A program made the position numbers and the translations under genes. The notes below the pieces were generated by a model. That model saw only the letters and a list, made by a program, of their open reading frames with translations. It made no database searches and was not told where the DNA came from. Positions 1 to 11,283 of a stretch of 64,000 nucleotides of DNA are shown piece after piece (the first letter of the stretch is position 1; each line of letters begins with the position of its first letter). This stretch comes from Oxalicibacterium solurbis (lineage in GTDB: Bacteria > Pseudomonadota > Gammaproteobacteria > Burkholderiales > Burkholderiaceae_D), in assembly GCF_014635845.1 (NCBI RefSeq), contig NZ_BMDP01000002.1:248001-312000 (forward strand), read 5' to 3'.

Positions 1-362
1 CTTCTTTGTTGTTTCACTGGGTAGACATTGAGCGCGTCGTGCGTATCGAAGGACGCGTCGAGAAAGTGACGCCGGAAGAAAGCGATGCCTACTTTCATAG
101 CCGTCCGGTCAAGAGTCGTCTGGGTGCCATCGCTTCTTCGCAGAGTCGACCGATAGCCGACAGAGCTGAATTGGAAGCACGCTATGCGCAGGTCGAGGCG
201 CAGTATGGCGACAACCCGCCACGGCCGGATAACTGGGGGGGGTATCGTCTCAAGCCGGACTACATTGAATTCTGGCAAGGACGTCGTTCACGACTGCACG
301 ATCGTATTGCCTATATGCTGAACGAAAAAGGAAACTGGAAGAAAACCCGTTTGCAGCCTTGA
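1..362 (+). CDS. pdxH: Pyridoxamine 5'-phosphate oxidase, C-terminal part (5' end outside window)
   Basis: This is the C-terminal ~120 residues of PdxH, the FMN enzyme that oxidises pyridoxine or pyridoxamine 5'-phosphate to pyridoxal 5'-phosphate. The reading frame is open from the window edge (codons in phase with base 3), so the true start lies upstream. Family signatures are visible: YFHSRP, the Q(S)RPI region, [16 protein letters not shown] and a C-terminal RLHDRI...W..TRLQP, which match the FMN- and substrate-binding C-terminal half of E. coli PdxH. It ends with TGA at 360-362 and is followed by a 113-bp gap before the convergent tmRNA. Identification is firm; only completeness is limited. 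Confidence 0.95.
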   Translation, partial: SLLFHWVDIERVVRIEGRVEKVTPEESDAYFHSRPVKSRLGAIASSQSRPIADRAELEARYAQVEAQYGDNPPRPDNWGGYRLKPDYIEFWQGRRSRLHDRIAYMLNEKGNWKKTRLQP

Positions 363-440
363 GGCTGGCAATACAAGGGATGAGCTATCAAGATTTCGAC
401 CGAGATCTTGAGCGAATCGAATTCGACGTTCGGAAATGAC

Positions 441-466
441 AAAGCCCGCAATGTATTGCGGGCTTT
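441..466. terminator. Rho-independent terminator of tmRNA (possibly bidirectional)
   Basis: A perfect 11-bp inverted repeat AAAGCCCGCAA / TTGCGGGCTTT with a 4-nt TGTA loop lies 10 bp past the tmRNA 3' end on the minus strand. The A-tract and T-tract are part of the stem, so it can also stop transcription arriving from pdxH. Confidence 0.85.
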
Positions 467-475
467 GCGAGTTAT

Positions 476-852
476 TGGTGGAGACGGCGGGAATCGAACC
501 CGCGTCCAGAAGCACTCTACAGACAGTTCTACATACTTAGCGCTGCCATTTGATTTGACCTGCACGACGCGGACGCGCACGCTGCGTACAGGCGAGCCAC
601 CTATTGTTTAACGCCATGCCAAGTGACCCGGCGCGACGCGATTCCCTGTGTATGACTCTACCGCCGTTGCCGGCCCACCCCAGGGAAGAGATGGTGTAGA
701 GCTAGAAAGTTCTTAGGTTCCTAGAGGTTTACGCTGCGAGAGCGTAAGATTCATCGTTTGCATTTAAGCATTTCCGGCTGTATTTACGAGGTAACCAGTC
801 CTCGGTATGCCCTGCGCTGCTTTGCAACCCCTGTCGAAACCAGGTCGTCCCC
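476..852 (-). ncRNA. ssrA: Transfer-messenger RNA (tmRNA)
   Basis: On the minus strand the RNA begins GGGGACGACCTGGTTTCGAC (852 downward) and ends with the tRNA-like GGTTCGATTCCCGCCGTCTCCACCA with encoded CCA at 478-476. The ends pair as an acceptor stem (GGGGACG with CGUCUCC, one G-U pair). The resume codon and tag frame lie at 761-729 and encode ANDESYALAA followed by TAA, a typical betaproteobacterial SsrA tag. The molecule rescues stalled ribosomes together with SmpB and marks the released peptide for proteolysis. It is a one-piece tmRNA of about 377 nt and no permutation is visible. Confidence 0.97.
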
Positions 853-929
853 AAAGCGTTGCCATTGTAACGCATTAGATGGGGCAAGCTCTTACCGATT
901 CAAGCCCGATGTGCGGTGATGTGCGGGAT

Positions 930-1586
930 TTATCCGAGCAACTCGGATAACTGCCGAGGCGATTCGAGCAGAACATCGGCATCCCACGTCGCAGGCAGAA
1001 CGTCACCGCAATAGCCCCAGCCCGCCGCAACCGTTTTCATGCCGGCGGCGCGCCCGGCTTGTATGTCGCGCAGGTCATCTCCTACATACCAGCAATGTTC
1101 GGGCAGGATGCCGATGCGTTTTGCCGCTTCGAGCAGCGGAGCGGGGTGCGGTTTTGGATAGGCCGTCGTATCGCCGCAGACGACACAAGCCGCATGATCC
1201 AGCCCGATTTGCGGAACGAGCAGGTTGGTGAGTTGTGTCACTTTATTCGTGACAATACCCCAGGCAATCCCTTTTTTCTGCAAGCTGCCGAGCAGTTCGG
1301 GAATGCCGTCGAACAGGCGGCTGTGGACGGCGATCGATGTTTCGTAACGTTTCAGAAACTCGTCACGCAGAACGGGATAATCGTCGTCCTGCGGTGTAAT
1401 GCCGAATGCGGCACCGATCAAGCCGCGTGCGCCGGCCGAAGCGACCGGGCGCAGTAGTGCATAGTCGACCGATTGCAGTCCGCGTGCGATACGCAGTTGG
1501 TTGACGGCGCCTGCGAGATCGGGAGCCGTGTCGGCCAGTGTGCCATCGAGATCGAAAAGTACGGCTTGTGGTGAGGGAAGTTTCAT
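930..1586 (-). CDS. gph: Phosphoglycolate phosphatase (HAD family)
   Basis: A 218-residue HAD-superfamily hydrolase that probably dephosphorylates 2-phosphoglycolate. HAD motif I is FDLDGTLADTAPDL near the N terminus (nucleophile and acid aspartates); motif II is the IVTNK stretch; motif III/IV is YPKPHPAPL followed by YVGDDLRDIQAGRAAGM. The ATG at 1586 is chosen because the domain begins at once; an in-frame ATG at 1631 would add 15 unrelated-looking residues. It lies 59 bp downstream of ubiG in the same direction, a pairing common in proteobacteria (ubiG-gph). The stop codon overlaps a 9-bp inverted repeat (930-950). Some gph-adjacent HADs act on other phosphates, so substrate is inferred from family and context. 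Confidence 0.9.
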   Translation of the reverse strand: MKLPSPQAVLFDLDGTLADTAPDLAGAVNQLRIARGLQSVDYALLRPVASAGARGLIGAAFGITPQDDDYPVLRDEFLKRYETSIAVHSRLFDGIPELLGSLQKKGIAWGIVTNKVTQLTNLLVPQIGLDHAACVVCGDTTAYPKPHPAPLLEAAKRIGILPEHCWYVGDDLRDIQAGRAAGMKTVAAGWGYCGDVLPATWDADVLLESPRQLSELLG

Positions 1587-1645
1587 GGAGATGGAGAGTG
1601 CAGCAGGCGAAAACCATGGTTTTCGCCGCATGCATCAGAAGGGAA

Positions 1646-2341
1646 TCATGCAGGCTTGGTACAGGCGACCAGATAATTGACACTGGTATCGCTGTTCAGC
1701 GAATAGATCTTGGTGAATGGATTGAAACCCATGCCTTTCAAGGCATCGACGGACAGTCCTGCCAAGCGCGTGAATTGTGCAAGTTCGGCTGGTGTGATGA
1801 ATTTGGCGTAATCGTGCGTTCCTTTCGGCAGTAGGCGCAGGATGTATTCGGCACCGATGACGGCATGCAGATAGGACTTCGGATTGCGGTTGATCGTCGA
1901 GAAGAAGATGCGGCCGCCCGGTTTGGCCAAGCGCGCGCAGGCTGCCACGATGGAGGCAGGATCGGGGACATGTTCCAGCATTTCCATGCAGGTGACGATG
2001 TCGAAACTGCCACTTTCTCTAGCTGCGAGGTCTTCCGCCGCAATCAGTTCGTAGCGTACATGTACGCCCGATTCGAGGCTGTGCAGGTCGGCGACCTTCA
2101 ACGCTTTTTCGGACAAATCGATGCCGGTAACGTCAGCACCTTTCTTTGCCATCGATTCCGCGAGAATACCGCCGCCGCAGCCAACATCGACGACCTTCTT
2201 GCCGGCCAGCGGTGCCTGGCTGTTGATCCAGTCGAGGCGTAACGGATTGATTTCGTGCAGTGGGCGAAACTCGGAGGTTGGGTCCCACCATTGATGGGCC
2301 AGATCGCTAAATTTTTTCAGTTCCAATGGGTCGGCATTCAT
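1646..2341 (-). CDS. ubiG: Ubiquinone biosynthesis O-methyltransferase
   Basis: A 231-residue SAM-dependent methyltransferase that performs both O-methylation steps of ubiquinone synthesis. Visible hallmarks: the N-terminal [25 protein letters not shown] block specific to UbiG, motif [15 protein letters not shown] for SAM binding, and the [11 protein letters not shown] motif. The ATG at 2341 ([11 protein letters not shown]) fits family starts; an in-frame ATG at 2353 is an alternative, and longer extensions would run through the terminator of the upstream ompA-like gene and are rejected. It precedes gph in an apparent operon. Confidence 0.95.
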   Translation of the reverse strand: MNADPLELKKFSDLAHQWWDPTSEFRPLHEINPLRLDWINSQAPLAGKKVVDVGCGGGILAESMAKKGADVTGIDLSEKALKVADLHSLESGVHVRYELIAAEDLAARESGSFDIVTCMEMLEHVPDPASIVAACARLAKPGGRIFFSTINRNPKSYLHAVIGAEYILRLLPKGTHDYAKFITPAELAQFTRLAGLSVDALKGMGFNPFTKIYSLNSDTSVNYLVACTKPA

Positions 2342-2401
2342 AGGCTGAATCATAACTGGAAAGCAGGGAATCGGGGATGTTGCATCAGGTTGGTGCAGAC
2401 G

Positions 2402-2429
2402 AAAAAAAACCCCGCCGCAGCGGGGTTTT
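2402..2429 (-). terminator. Rho-independent terminator of the ompA-like gene
   Basis: Stem CCCCGC/GCGGGG (2410-2415 with 2420-2425), loop CGCA, followed on the minus strand by an uninterrupted run of eight T. It separates the ompA-like gene from ubiG. Confidence 0.9.
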
Positions 2430-2448
2430 GATATGCGCATGAAGCGAC

Positions 2449-3057
2449 TTACTTGCGGGTACCGACCACTTCGATTTCCACGCGACGGTTTTGAGCGCGG
2501 CCAGCTGCAGTTTTGTTGGTTGCAACCGGTTGTTTCTCGCCCTTGCCTTCGGTGTAGACGCGTTTTGCATCGACGCCTTTACCGACCAGGTAGCTCTTGA
2601 CCGCTTCAGCACGGCGAACCGACAGCTTCTGGTTGTAAGCGTCAGGACCGATCGAGTCGGTGTGGCCGACGGCGATGATGACTTCCAGGTTCAGGCCGTT
2701 CAGTTTCGACGCCAGATCATCCAGTTTGGCTTTGCCGTCCGGTTTCAGGACTGCCTTGTCGAAATCAAAGAAGGCGTCAGCAGCAAACGTGACTTTTTCC
2801 GAAGTCGGAACAGGCGCGACCACCGGAGCCGAGGCAGGAGCCGCTGCAACCAGGGCACCATCGCAACCCGGAACGGACGCAGCCGGGGTCCAGTAGCCGG
2901 TATGCCAGCACAGGCCGGTGGAGTTGCGAGCGATAACGCCACGACCATCTTGCAGGTATGCGCTGTTCGGGGTGCTGGCCTTGATGTCCGTTTGAGCGTG
3001 AGCAGACATTGCAACGACCGCGGATGCCGCGAAGACGAGTTTTGCTAATTTATTCAT
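2449..3057 (-). CDS. Small OmpA-family outer-membrane protein (copy 1)
   Basis: A 202-residue secreted protein with an Ala-rich signal peptide ending SAHAQ, a short N-terminal segment with a paired-Cys motif (LCWHTGYW...PGCDGAL), an Ala/Pro/Val linker ([14 protein letters not shown]) and a C-terminal OmpA domain. The peptidoglycan-binding residues are present: [15 protein letters not shown] (Asp) and the NRRVEIEV Arg. No eight-stranded barrel precedes the domain, so it is a short OmpA/Pal-like protein rather than true OmpA. The ATG at 3057 is set by a strong GAGGAG ribosome-binding site; a longer frame to 3102 lacks one. It is followed by its own terminator. The neighbouring gene is a diverged paralogue with the same N-terminal motif. 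Confidence 0.88.
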   Translation of the reverse strand: MNKLAKLVFAASAVVAMSAHAQTDIKASTPNSAYLQDGRGVIARNSTGLCWHTGYWTPAASVPGCDGALVAAAPASAPVVAPVPTSEKVTFAADAFFDFDKAVLKPDGKAKLDDLASKLNGLNLEVIIAVGHTDSIGPDAYNQKLSVRRAEAVKSYLVGKGVDAKRVYTEGKGEKQPVATNKTAAGRAQNRRVEIEVVGTRK

Positions 3058-3362
3058 ATTTCTTTCTCCTCGAGTGAGATATCCGCAGATGAACTGCGCC
3101 AAAACTACCTAAATGACACAAAAATTAATGCGCGCCTCAACAACCGCATGCAACAAAATTTCCTACATGCAATAGTCAAAAACTTGTATCCATTTTGCCA
3201 TACACGGCGTTTCAGCGAACATCGCCAAATGGGCGAATTAACGTTTTTTTAAATCCGTTGTGTTTAAACAACGACAGCACGAAGAAATATTTCCACCTGC
3301 AAAACATTGACCTTTGGACATCCAAATCGTTCATGTAGTCGGCGGGAAATTTTTCTTTTTTG
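3058..3362. other. Gene-free stretch between the two ompA-like genes
   Basis: About 305 AT-rich bases. It must hold the promoter of copy 1, and the A/T-rich ribosome-binding leader is clear, but I find no convincing -35/-10 pair. It contains a short inverted repeat CGTTGT-GTTTAA-ACAACG near 3257-3274. No ORF or tRNA-like structure was seen. Confidence 0.5.
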
Positions 3363-4016
3363 TCATTTTTGTGTGCCATGCACCTGAATTTGAACGCGCC
3401 GATTTGGTGCGAGACAGGAAATCAGTTTGGTTCGGCTCATGCCGGCATGACAATTAACTAACGGCTGGGTTTCTCCGGCGCCATGAATGTTGATTGGGGC
3501 GGTTACGCCGTGCGATTTCAGGAAACTGGCCACGGAGGCGGCCCGTTTCTCGGAAAGATGTCGATTTGCTTCGGCTGCACCGATATTGTCGGTGTGGCCG
3601 GTAATTGTCAGGTCGGCAATCGATTGGCATTTGGCAAGTTGGGGCAGCACGGTGTCGGCCAAGCGTTTTTTTGCCTTTGCATTCAATGCGGCTTGGCCCG
3701 AGGCGAAGGTCTCTCCACTTTCCAGCGTAACCATGAAATCGCAAGGTTTGTCCATGGCTTCGCTTGCCAGGATGTTTTTTACTTCCGGAGCGATCGGATT
3801 CGGAATCGGCGGTTTCAGTGCGCCGTCGCATCCGGCAACGGCATCGGTAGCGGTCCAGCTGCCCGAACGCCAGCACAGACCAAATCCGCTGCGGGTGACG
3901 GCGCCGCGGCTGTCCTGATTGTACCCGTCGTTCTGAGGAGCTTGAATATCGGTTTGCGCAAAGGCGAAGGTGGAAGAAACGCCCATCAGTAATCCGAGGG
4001 CCAGTTTGTCGATCAT
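3363..4016 (-). CDS. Small OmpA-family outer-membrane protein (copy 2, diverged)
   Basis: A 217-residue paralogue of the adjacent gene. It has a signal peptide (ending AFAQ), the same QDSRGAVTRSGFGLCW...VAGCDGAL N-terminal signature, and a C-terminal OmpA domain with GHTDNIG and PNRRVQIQVHGTQK. Compared with copy 1 it lacks the long Ala/Pro linker and carries four additional Cys residues (KPCDF, LAKCQS, NCHAG, ISCLA), two of them in an insertion just before the final strand; these could form extra disulfides. Start ATG at 4016 has only a modest AAGAG ribosome-binding site. It may tether the outer membrane to peptidoglycan, but its specific role is unknown. Confidence 0.85.
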   Translation of the reverse strand: MIDKLALGLLMGVSSTFAFAQTDIQAPQNDGYNQDSRGAVTRSGFGLCWRSGSWTATDAVAGCDGALKPPIPNPIAPEVKNILASEAMDKPCDFMVTLESGETFASGQAALNAKAKKRLADTVLPQLAKCQSIADLTITGHTDNIGAAEANRHLSEKRAASVASFLKSHGVTAPINIHGAGETQPLVNCHAGMSRTKLISCLAPNRRVQIQVHGTQK

Positions 4017-4271
4017 GCTTTTCTCTTGGGTGGGTGTGCGGGGAGGGTTGCGGATAAGTTGCTACCGGTTTTCCAACAGACGGCATTTAAACATATTTGA
4101 CGCGGGTTGCGTCTTTGGCTTCTCTTTGGCTTCGGTATGCAGAGGTGTTTGGGGTTGTTGAAAGCAGGGAAGAGAGTCGCTCGGCGTGGTAAAATCTCCG
4201 ATTTGCCGGATCGCGCATTCAAACGGACGATTCTTCTTCATTAACATTCGCCAAGGATCTACGTACCGCCC

Positions 4272-6886
<2,615 letters not shown>

Positions 6887-6887
<1 letters not shown>

Positions 6888-7981
6888 TGAAGCGGCGCGT
6901 GTTTAACTTTTCGGCTGGTCCGGCTGCGTTGTCGAAAGAAGTCATTCAGCAAGCAGCAGATGAAATGATGGACTGGCGGGGAAGCGGGATGTCCGTGATG
7001 GAAATGAGCCATCGCGGCAAGGAGTTCACCGAGATTCTCGCGAACGCGAAAGCCGATCTGCGCGAACTGATGTCCATCCCGGACAACTACAAGATCCTGT
7101 TCATGCAGGGCGGGGCGATCGCCGAGAACGCCATCGTGCCGATGAATCTGATCGGTCGCAAACCGCAGCCTGCCACCATCGATTTCATCAACACCGGTCA
7201 CTGGTCGGTGCAGAGCATCGAGGAGGCGCACAAGTACGCCAAGGTCAACATTGCCGCATCGTCAGAAGATGCCGGTTTCACTTACGTTCCGGCGCGCGAT
7301 ACCTGGAAACTGTCGCAGGATGCCGCCTACGTGCACATCTGCACCAATGAAACCATCGGCGGCGTCGAATTCAATTACACGCCGGAAGTCGGTGATGTTC
7401 CGTTGGTGGCAGACATGTCTTCCAACATCCTGTCGCGCCAGATCGACGTGTCGAAATACGCCGTCATCTACGCCGGTGCGCAGAAGAACATCGGTCCGGC
7501 CGGTGTGACGATCGTCATCGTGCGCGACGACATGCTGGGTCATGCAGTACCCGCCTGTCCGTCAGCCTTCGACTGGAAGCAGGTCGCCGAGCACGACTCG
7601 ATGTACAACACGCCGCCGACCTATCCGATCTACATTGCCGGCCTGACGTTCCAGTGGTTGAAGCGCATCGGCGGCATTGCGGAAATCGAAAAGGTCAACG
7701 TTGCCAAGGCTAAACTGGTCTACGATTACCTGGATTCGACCGGTTTCTATATCAATCGCGTGCCGGTGGCCGATCGTTCCCGCATGAACGTGCCATTTGT
7801 GCTGCGCGACGAATCGCTGAATGCAAAGTTCCTGGCTGAAGCCGACGCCAACGGTCTGGTGCAGTTGAAGGGGCACAGCTCGGTCGGCGGCATGCGCGCT
7901 TCGATCTACAACGCCATGCCGCTCGAGGGTGTGCAGGATCTGGTGGCGTTCATGAAGGATTTCGAGAAGAAGTACGGTTGA
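6887..7981 (+). CDS. serC: Phosphoserine aminotransferase
   Basis: A 364-residue class V PLP aminotransferase converting 3-phosphohydroxypyruvate and glutamate to phosphoserine, and also serving pyridoxine synthesis. Visible motifs: N-terminal [11 protein letters not shown], the cofactor-binding [17 protein letters not shown] and the PLP lysine in [13 protein letters not shown], with the family-typical end [18 protein letters not shown]. Start ATG overlaps gyrA stop and has a good GGAGGAAG upstream. It is followed by a 9-bp hairpin before pheA. Confidence 0.97.
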
Positions 7982-7991
7982 CGTGACAGCA

Positions 7992-8013
7992 AGCCGGACG
8001 TTTTCGTCCGGCT
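7992..8013 (+). repeat. Hairpin between serC and pheA
   Basis: A perfect 9-bp inverted repeat AGCCGGACG / CGTCCGGCT with a TTTT loop, just after the serC stop. It lacks a 3' T-tract on the plus strand (AAAA follows), so it is not a normal intrinsic terminator. It may be an RNA processing or stability element. Confidence 0.5.
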
Positions 8014-8053
8014 AAAACGATTCAATGCAATCCAAGGCGATGACACGTATCGC

Positions 8054-9136
8054 ATGACCATGACGACGGACGACAAGCTCAAACCGCTGCGCCAGCAGAT
8101 CGACGCCATCGACACGCAAATCCTCGATTTGCTCAATCAGCGCGCACAGGTGGCGCAGCAAGTAGGTCATGTAAAGGCCGAGACCAACGCGCCGGTCTTC
8201 CGCCCCGAGCGCGAGGCGCAGGTGCTGCGTAACGCGGCCGAACGCAATCCCGGCCCGCTGCACGGCAGCGATATCCAGACCATCTACCGTGAAATCATGT
8301 CGGCTTGCCGTGCGCTGGAGCGTCGCGTGACCGTGGCTTTTCTCGGTCCGGTGGGTACCTTTAGCGAGCAAGCGGTCTATCAGCAGTTCGGCCATGCGGT
8401 CGAAGGCTTGGCCTGCGCTTCCATCGATGAAGTTTTTCGTGCGACTGAAGCCGGCTCTGCCGATTTCGGCGTGGTGCCGATCGAGAATTCGTCGGAAGGC
8501 GTCATCAATCGCACGCTGGATTTGCTGCTGCAGACGACGCTGACGATCAGCGGCGAAGTTGCGATCAAGGTGCATCACAGCCTGATGACGCGTAGCGGCT
8601 CGATGGATGGCATCAAGTCCATTCATGCCCATTCGCAGGCGCTGGCGCAATGCCAAGCCTGGCTGAACCAGCATTATCCGGACATCGAACGCGTGGCCGT
8701 CGCTTCCAACGGCGAGGCGGCGCGCCAGGCTGGCGAGGATGCGTCCATCGCCGCGATTGCCAGCGACATCGCGAGCCAGAAATACAGCCTGCAGATCGTC
8801 AACGCGCATATCCAGGACGATCCGCACAATCGCACGCGCTTTGCCGTGATCGGCCGCCTGCAGACGGAACCGAGCGGGTGTGACCAGACGTCGCTGGTGT
8901 TGTCGGTGCCGAACAAGGCGGGCGCCGTCTATAACCTGCTGGCGCCACTGGCCAAACATGGCGTATCAATGAGTCGATTCGAATCGCGCCCTGCGCGCAT
9001 GGGTACGTGGGAATACTATTTCTACGTCGACATCGAAGGCCATTTGAAAGATCGCAAGGTTGCCGATGCACTGGGCGAGCTGAAGGACAATGCAGCTTTC
9101 TTCAAGGTGCTGGGCTCGTATCCTTGCAGTCTGTGA
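8054..9136 (+). CDS. pheA: Bifunctional chorismate mutase / prephenate dehydratase
   Basis: A 360-residue P-protein that turns chorismate into prephenate and then phenylpyruvate. Residues ~8-95 are an AroQ-type chorismate mutase (LRQQIDAIDTQILDLLNQRAQVAQQVGHVK...FRPEREAQVL). The prephenate dehydratase domain follows (VAFLGPVGTFSEQA, GVVPIENSSEGVINRTLD, the NRTRFAVIG catalytic TRF motif). The C-terminal ACT domain contains ESRPARMGTWEYYFYVD, the ESRP phenylalanine-binding motif, so feedback inhibition by phenylalanine is expected. The start may be 8054 or the next ATG at 8060. It sits in the aromatic supraoperon between serC and hisC. Confidence 0.96.
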   Translation: MTMTTDDKLKPLRQQIDAIDTQILDLLNQRAQVAQQVGHVKAETNAPVFRPEREAQVLRNAAERNPGPLHGSDIQTIYREIMSACRALERRVTVAFLGPVGTFSEQAVYQQFGHAVEGLACASIDEVFRATEAGSADFGVVPIENSSEGVINRTLDLLLQTTLTISGEVAIKVHHSLMTRSGSMDGIKSIHAHSQALAQCQAWLNQHYPDIERVAVASNGEAARQAGEDASIAAIASDIASQKYSLQIVNAHIQDDPHNRTRFAVIGRLQTEPSGCDQTSLVLSVPNKAGAVYNLLAPLAKHGVSMSRFESRPARMGTWEYYFYVDIEGHLKDRKVADALGELKDNAAFFKVLGSYPCSL

Positions 9137-9242
9137 TGTGAGGCTCGCACGGCTCATTGCATCCTGATATGCCGGCAGTACGCTATCTGCGCTTTCTGTA
9201 ATACGCATTTATCCGCAACACGATTCATCCCGGGAATTTTTC

Positions 9243-10346
9243 ATGTCCATTCAGTTCGGCCCTGATTACATCCGTGCCATCGCGCCCTATCAGGGCGGCA
9301 AGCCGATCAGCGAGGTTGCGCGTGAATTCGGTCTCGACGAGACGAAGATCGTCAAACTTGCTTCCAACGAAAATCCGCTTGGTATGCCGGAATCGGCGCG
9401 CAAGGCGATGGCCAATGTGGCCGATGCCGGCCGCTATCCCGACGGCAACGGATTCGAACTGAAGGCCGCGCTGACCGCGAAATACGGTGTGCCGGCCGAA
9501 TACATTACGCTTGGCAATGGGAGTAACGATATCCTGGAACTTGCCGCGCACGCTTTCGTGCAGCCGGGACAGTCCGTCATCTATGCGCAATATTCGTTCG
9601 CCGTTTATCCGCTGGCGACGCAGGCCGTCGGCGGCCGTTCGCTGGTAGTGCCGGCCAAGGATTTCGGCCACGATCTCGATGCGATGATCGATGCGATCGA
9701 GGAAGACACGAAGCTGATTTTTGTCGCCAATCCGAACAATCCGACTGGCACCTTCATTCCGGGCGATGCAATCGAAGCATTCCTGCGCCGTGTGCCGTCG
9801 AACATCGTCGTCGTGCTCGACGAGGCATACACCGAATTTCTGCCGCAGGAACAGCAATACGATTCCATTGCGTGGGTAGCAAAATATCCGAACCTGCTGG
9901 TGTCGCGTTCGATGTCCAAGGTCTACGGACTGGCTGGCCTTCGCATCGGTTACGGCATTGCGCAGCTAGGCATTACCGATTTGTTGAACCGCATTCGCCA
10001 GCCGTTCAACGTCAATTCCTTCGCGCAGGCAGCGGCGATCGCCGCGCTGGCCGACGACGAATTCGTCAGCAGAAGCGCAAAGCTGAATGCGGACGGCTAT
10101 CGACAACTGACGCAGGTCTTCGATGAACTGGGCTTGCAATACGTGCCGTCGTACGGCAACTTCGTATTGGTCAAGGTCGGGGAAGACGACGGCGCCGGTG
10201 CGCGCATCAATCTGGCGTTGCTGAAGCAGGGTGTCATCGTGCGGCCGGTCGGTAACTACGGTTTGCCGCAATGGTTGCGCATCACGGTCGGATTGCCGGA
10301 AGAGAACGATGCCTTCATCGCTGCATTGAAGAAGGCATTGGCCTGA
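9243..10346 (+). CDS. hisC: Histidinol-phosphate / aromatic aminotransferase
   Basis: A 367-residue class I/II PLP aminotransferase of the HisC family. Motifs: KLASNENPLG, GNGSNDIL, the PNNPTGT loop and the PLP lysine in SMSKVYGLAGLRIGYG. Its position between pheA and tyrA suggests that it also transaminates phenylpyruvate or 4-hydroxyphenylpyruvate (or prephenate), a broad-specificity role known for HisC paralogues in this supraoperon. Whether a second hisC exists in the histidine operon cannot be seen here. The spacing of 106 bp after pheA is the largest gap in this part of the operon. Confidence 0.92.
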   Translation: MSIQFGPDYIRAIAPYQGGKPISEVAREFGLDETKIVKLASNENPLGMPESARKAMANVADAGRYPDGNGFELKAALTAKYGVPAEYITLGNGSNDILELAAHAFVQPGQSVIYAQYSFAVYPLATQAVGGRSLVVPAKDFGHDLDAMIDAIEEDTKLIFVANPNNPTGTFIPGDAIEAFLRRVPSNIVVVLDEAYTEFLPQEQQYDSIAWVAKYPNLLVSRSMSKVYGLAGLRIGYGIAQLGITDLLNRIRQPFNVNSFAQAAAIAALADDEFVSRSAKLNADGYRQLTQVFDELGLQYVPSYGNFVLVKVGEDDGAGARINLALLKQGVIVRPVGNYGLPQWLRITVGLPEENDAFIAALKKALA

Positions 10347-10383
10347 ATTCAAACTGACGAATCGATAACCATCTGGATTGATC

Positions 10384-11283
10384 GTGCTGAACAAAATCGT
10401 CATCTTCGGAACCGGCCTGATCGGCGGCTCGTTCGCCGCTGCCTTGCGCAAGGCGGGTGCGGTGCGCCAGATCGTCGGCATCGGCCGCACGGCAGCATCG
10501 CTGCAGCGGGCAAAGGAATTGGGCTTGATCGATACGATTGGCACGTCGATGGAAGAAGCGTTGCACGATGCCGATCTGGTGCTGCTGTCCGTTCCCGTCG
10601 CACAGACCGAATCGGTGCTGGTTGCGATCAAACCGTGGCTGCAGCCGCAGACGGTCGTTACCGATGCCGGCAGTATCAAGGGCGAGGTCGTTGCAGCAGC
10701 GGAGCGTGCGCTCGGTGAAAAATTCGCGCAATTCGTGCCGGGCCATCCGATTGCCGGTCGTGAACTGACCGGACCGGATGCGGCTGTCGCCGATCTGTAT
10801 GTCGGCAAAAAGGTCGTGCTGACACCGCTGCCGCAGAATGCTGCAGCCAGCGTGGCGCGTGTCGCAGACGCATGGCAGCAATGCGGCGCCGTCATCCATC
10901 GTCTGACTGTGGAGCAGCATGATGCGGTGTTCGCTGCAGTCAGCCATTTGCCGCATCTGCTGGCGTATGCGCTGGTCGACGATATTGCTTCCAAACCGCA
11001 CGCCGATTTGCTGTTCCAGTATGCGGCTAGCGGCTTCCGCGACTTCACCCGCATCGCCGGTTCGTCGCCGGAAATGTGGCGCGACATCAGCCTGGCGAAC
11101 CAGCCGGCGATATTGAACGAACTCGATGCCTACATCGCGCAATTGGCGCGCTTTCGCGCGCTGCTGGCGCAACGCGACGGCGATGCGATGCAGACGATGT
11201 TCTCCCGCGCGCAGCAGGCGCGCAGCGAATGGCTGCGCAGTCTGGAAGAAGCCGAGGCGCAATCACAGGATCGCAAGCAATGA
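10384..11283 (+). CDS. tyrA: Prephenate dehydrogenase
   Basis: A ~299-residue NAD(P)-dependent dehydrogenase converting prephenate to 4-hydroxyphenylpyruvate. It has the Rossmann motif [21 protein letters not shown] at the N terminus, the [10 protein letters not shown] segment, [11 protein letters not shown] (active-site His) and [10 protein letters not shown]. There is no C-terminal ACT domain. I choose GTG at 10384, which is preceded by TGGA with proper spacing; a TTG at 10378 would add two residues. It overlaps aroA (ATGA at 11280-11283). In Pseudomonas the tyrA and aroA genes are fused; here they are separate but overlapping. Confidence 0.93.
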   Translation: MLNKIVIFGTGLIGGSFAAALRKAGAVRQIVGIGRTAASLQRAKELGLIDTIGTSMEEALHDADLVLLSVPVAQTESVLVAIKPWLQPQTVVTDAGSIKGEVVAAAERALGEKFAQFVPGHPIAGRELTGPDAAVADLYVGKKVVLTPLPQNAAASVARVADAWQQCGAVIHRLTVEQHDAVFAAVSHLPHLLAYALVDDIASKPHADLLFQYAASGFRDFTRIAGSSPEMWRDISLANQPAILNELDAYIAQLARFRALLAQRDGDAMQTMFSRAQQARSEWLRSLEEAEAQSQDRKQ

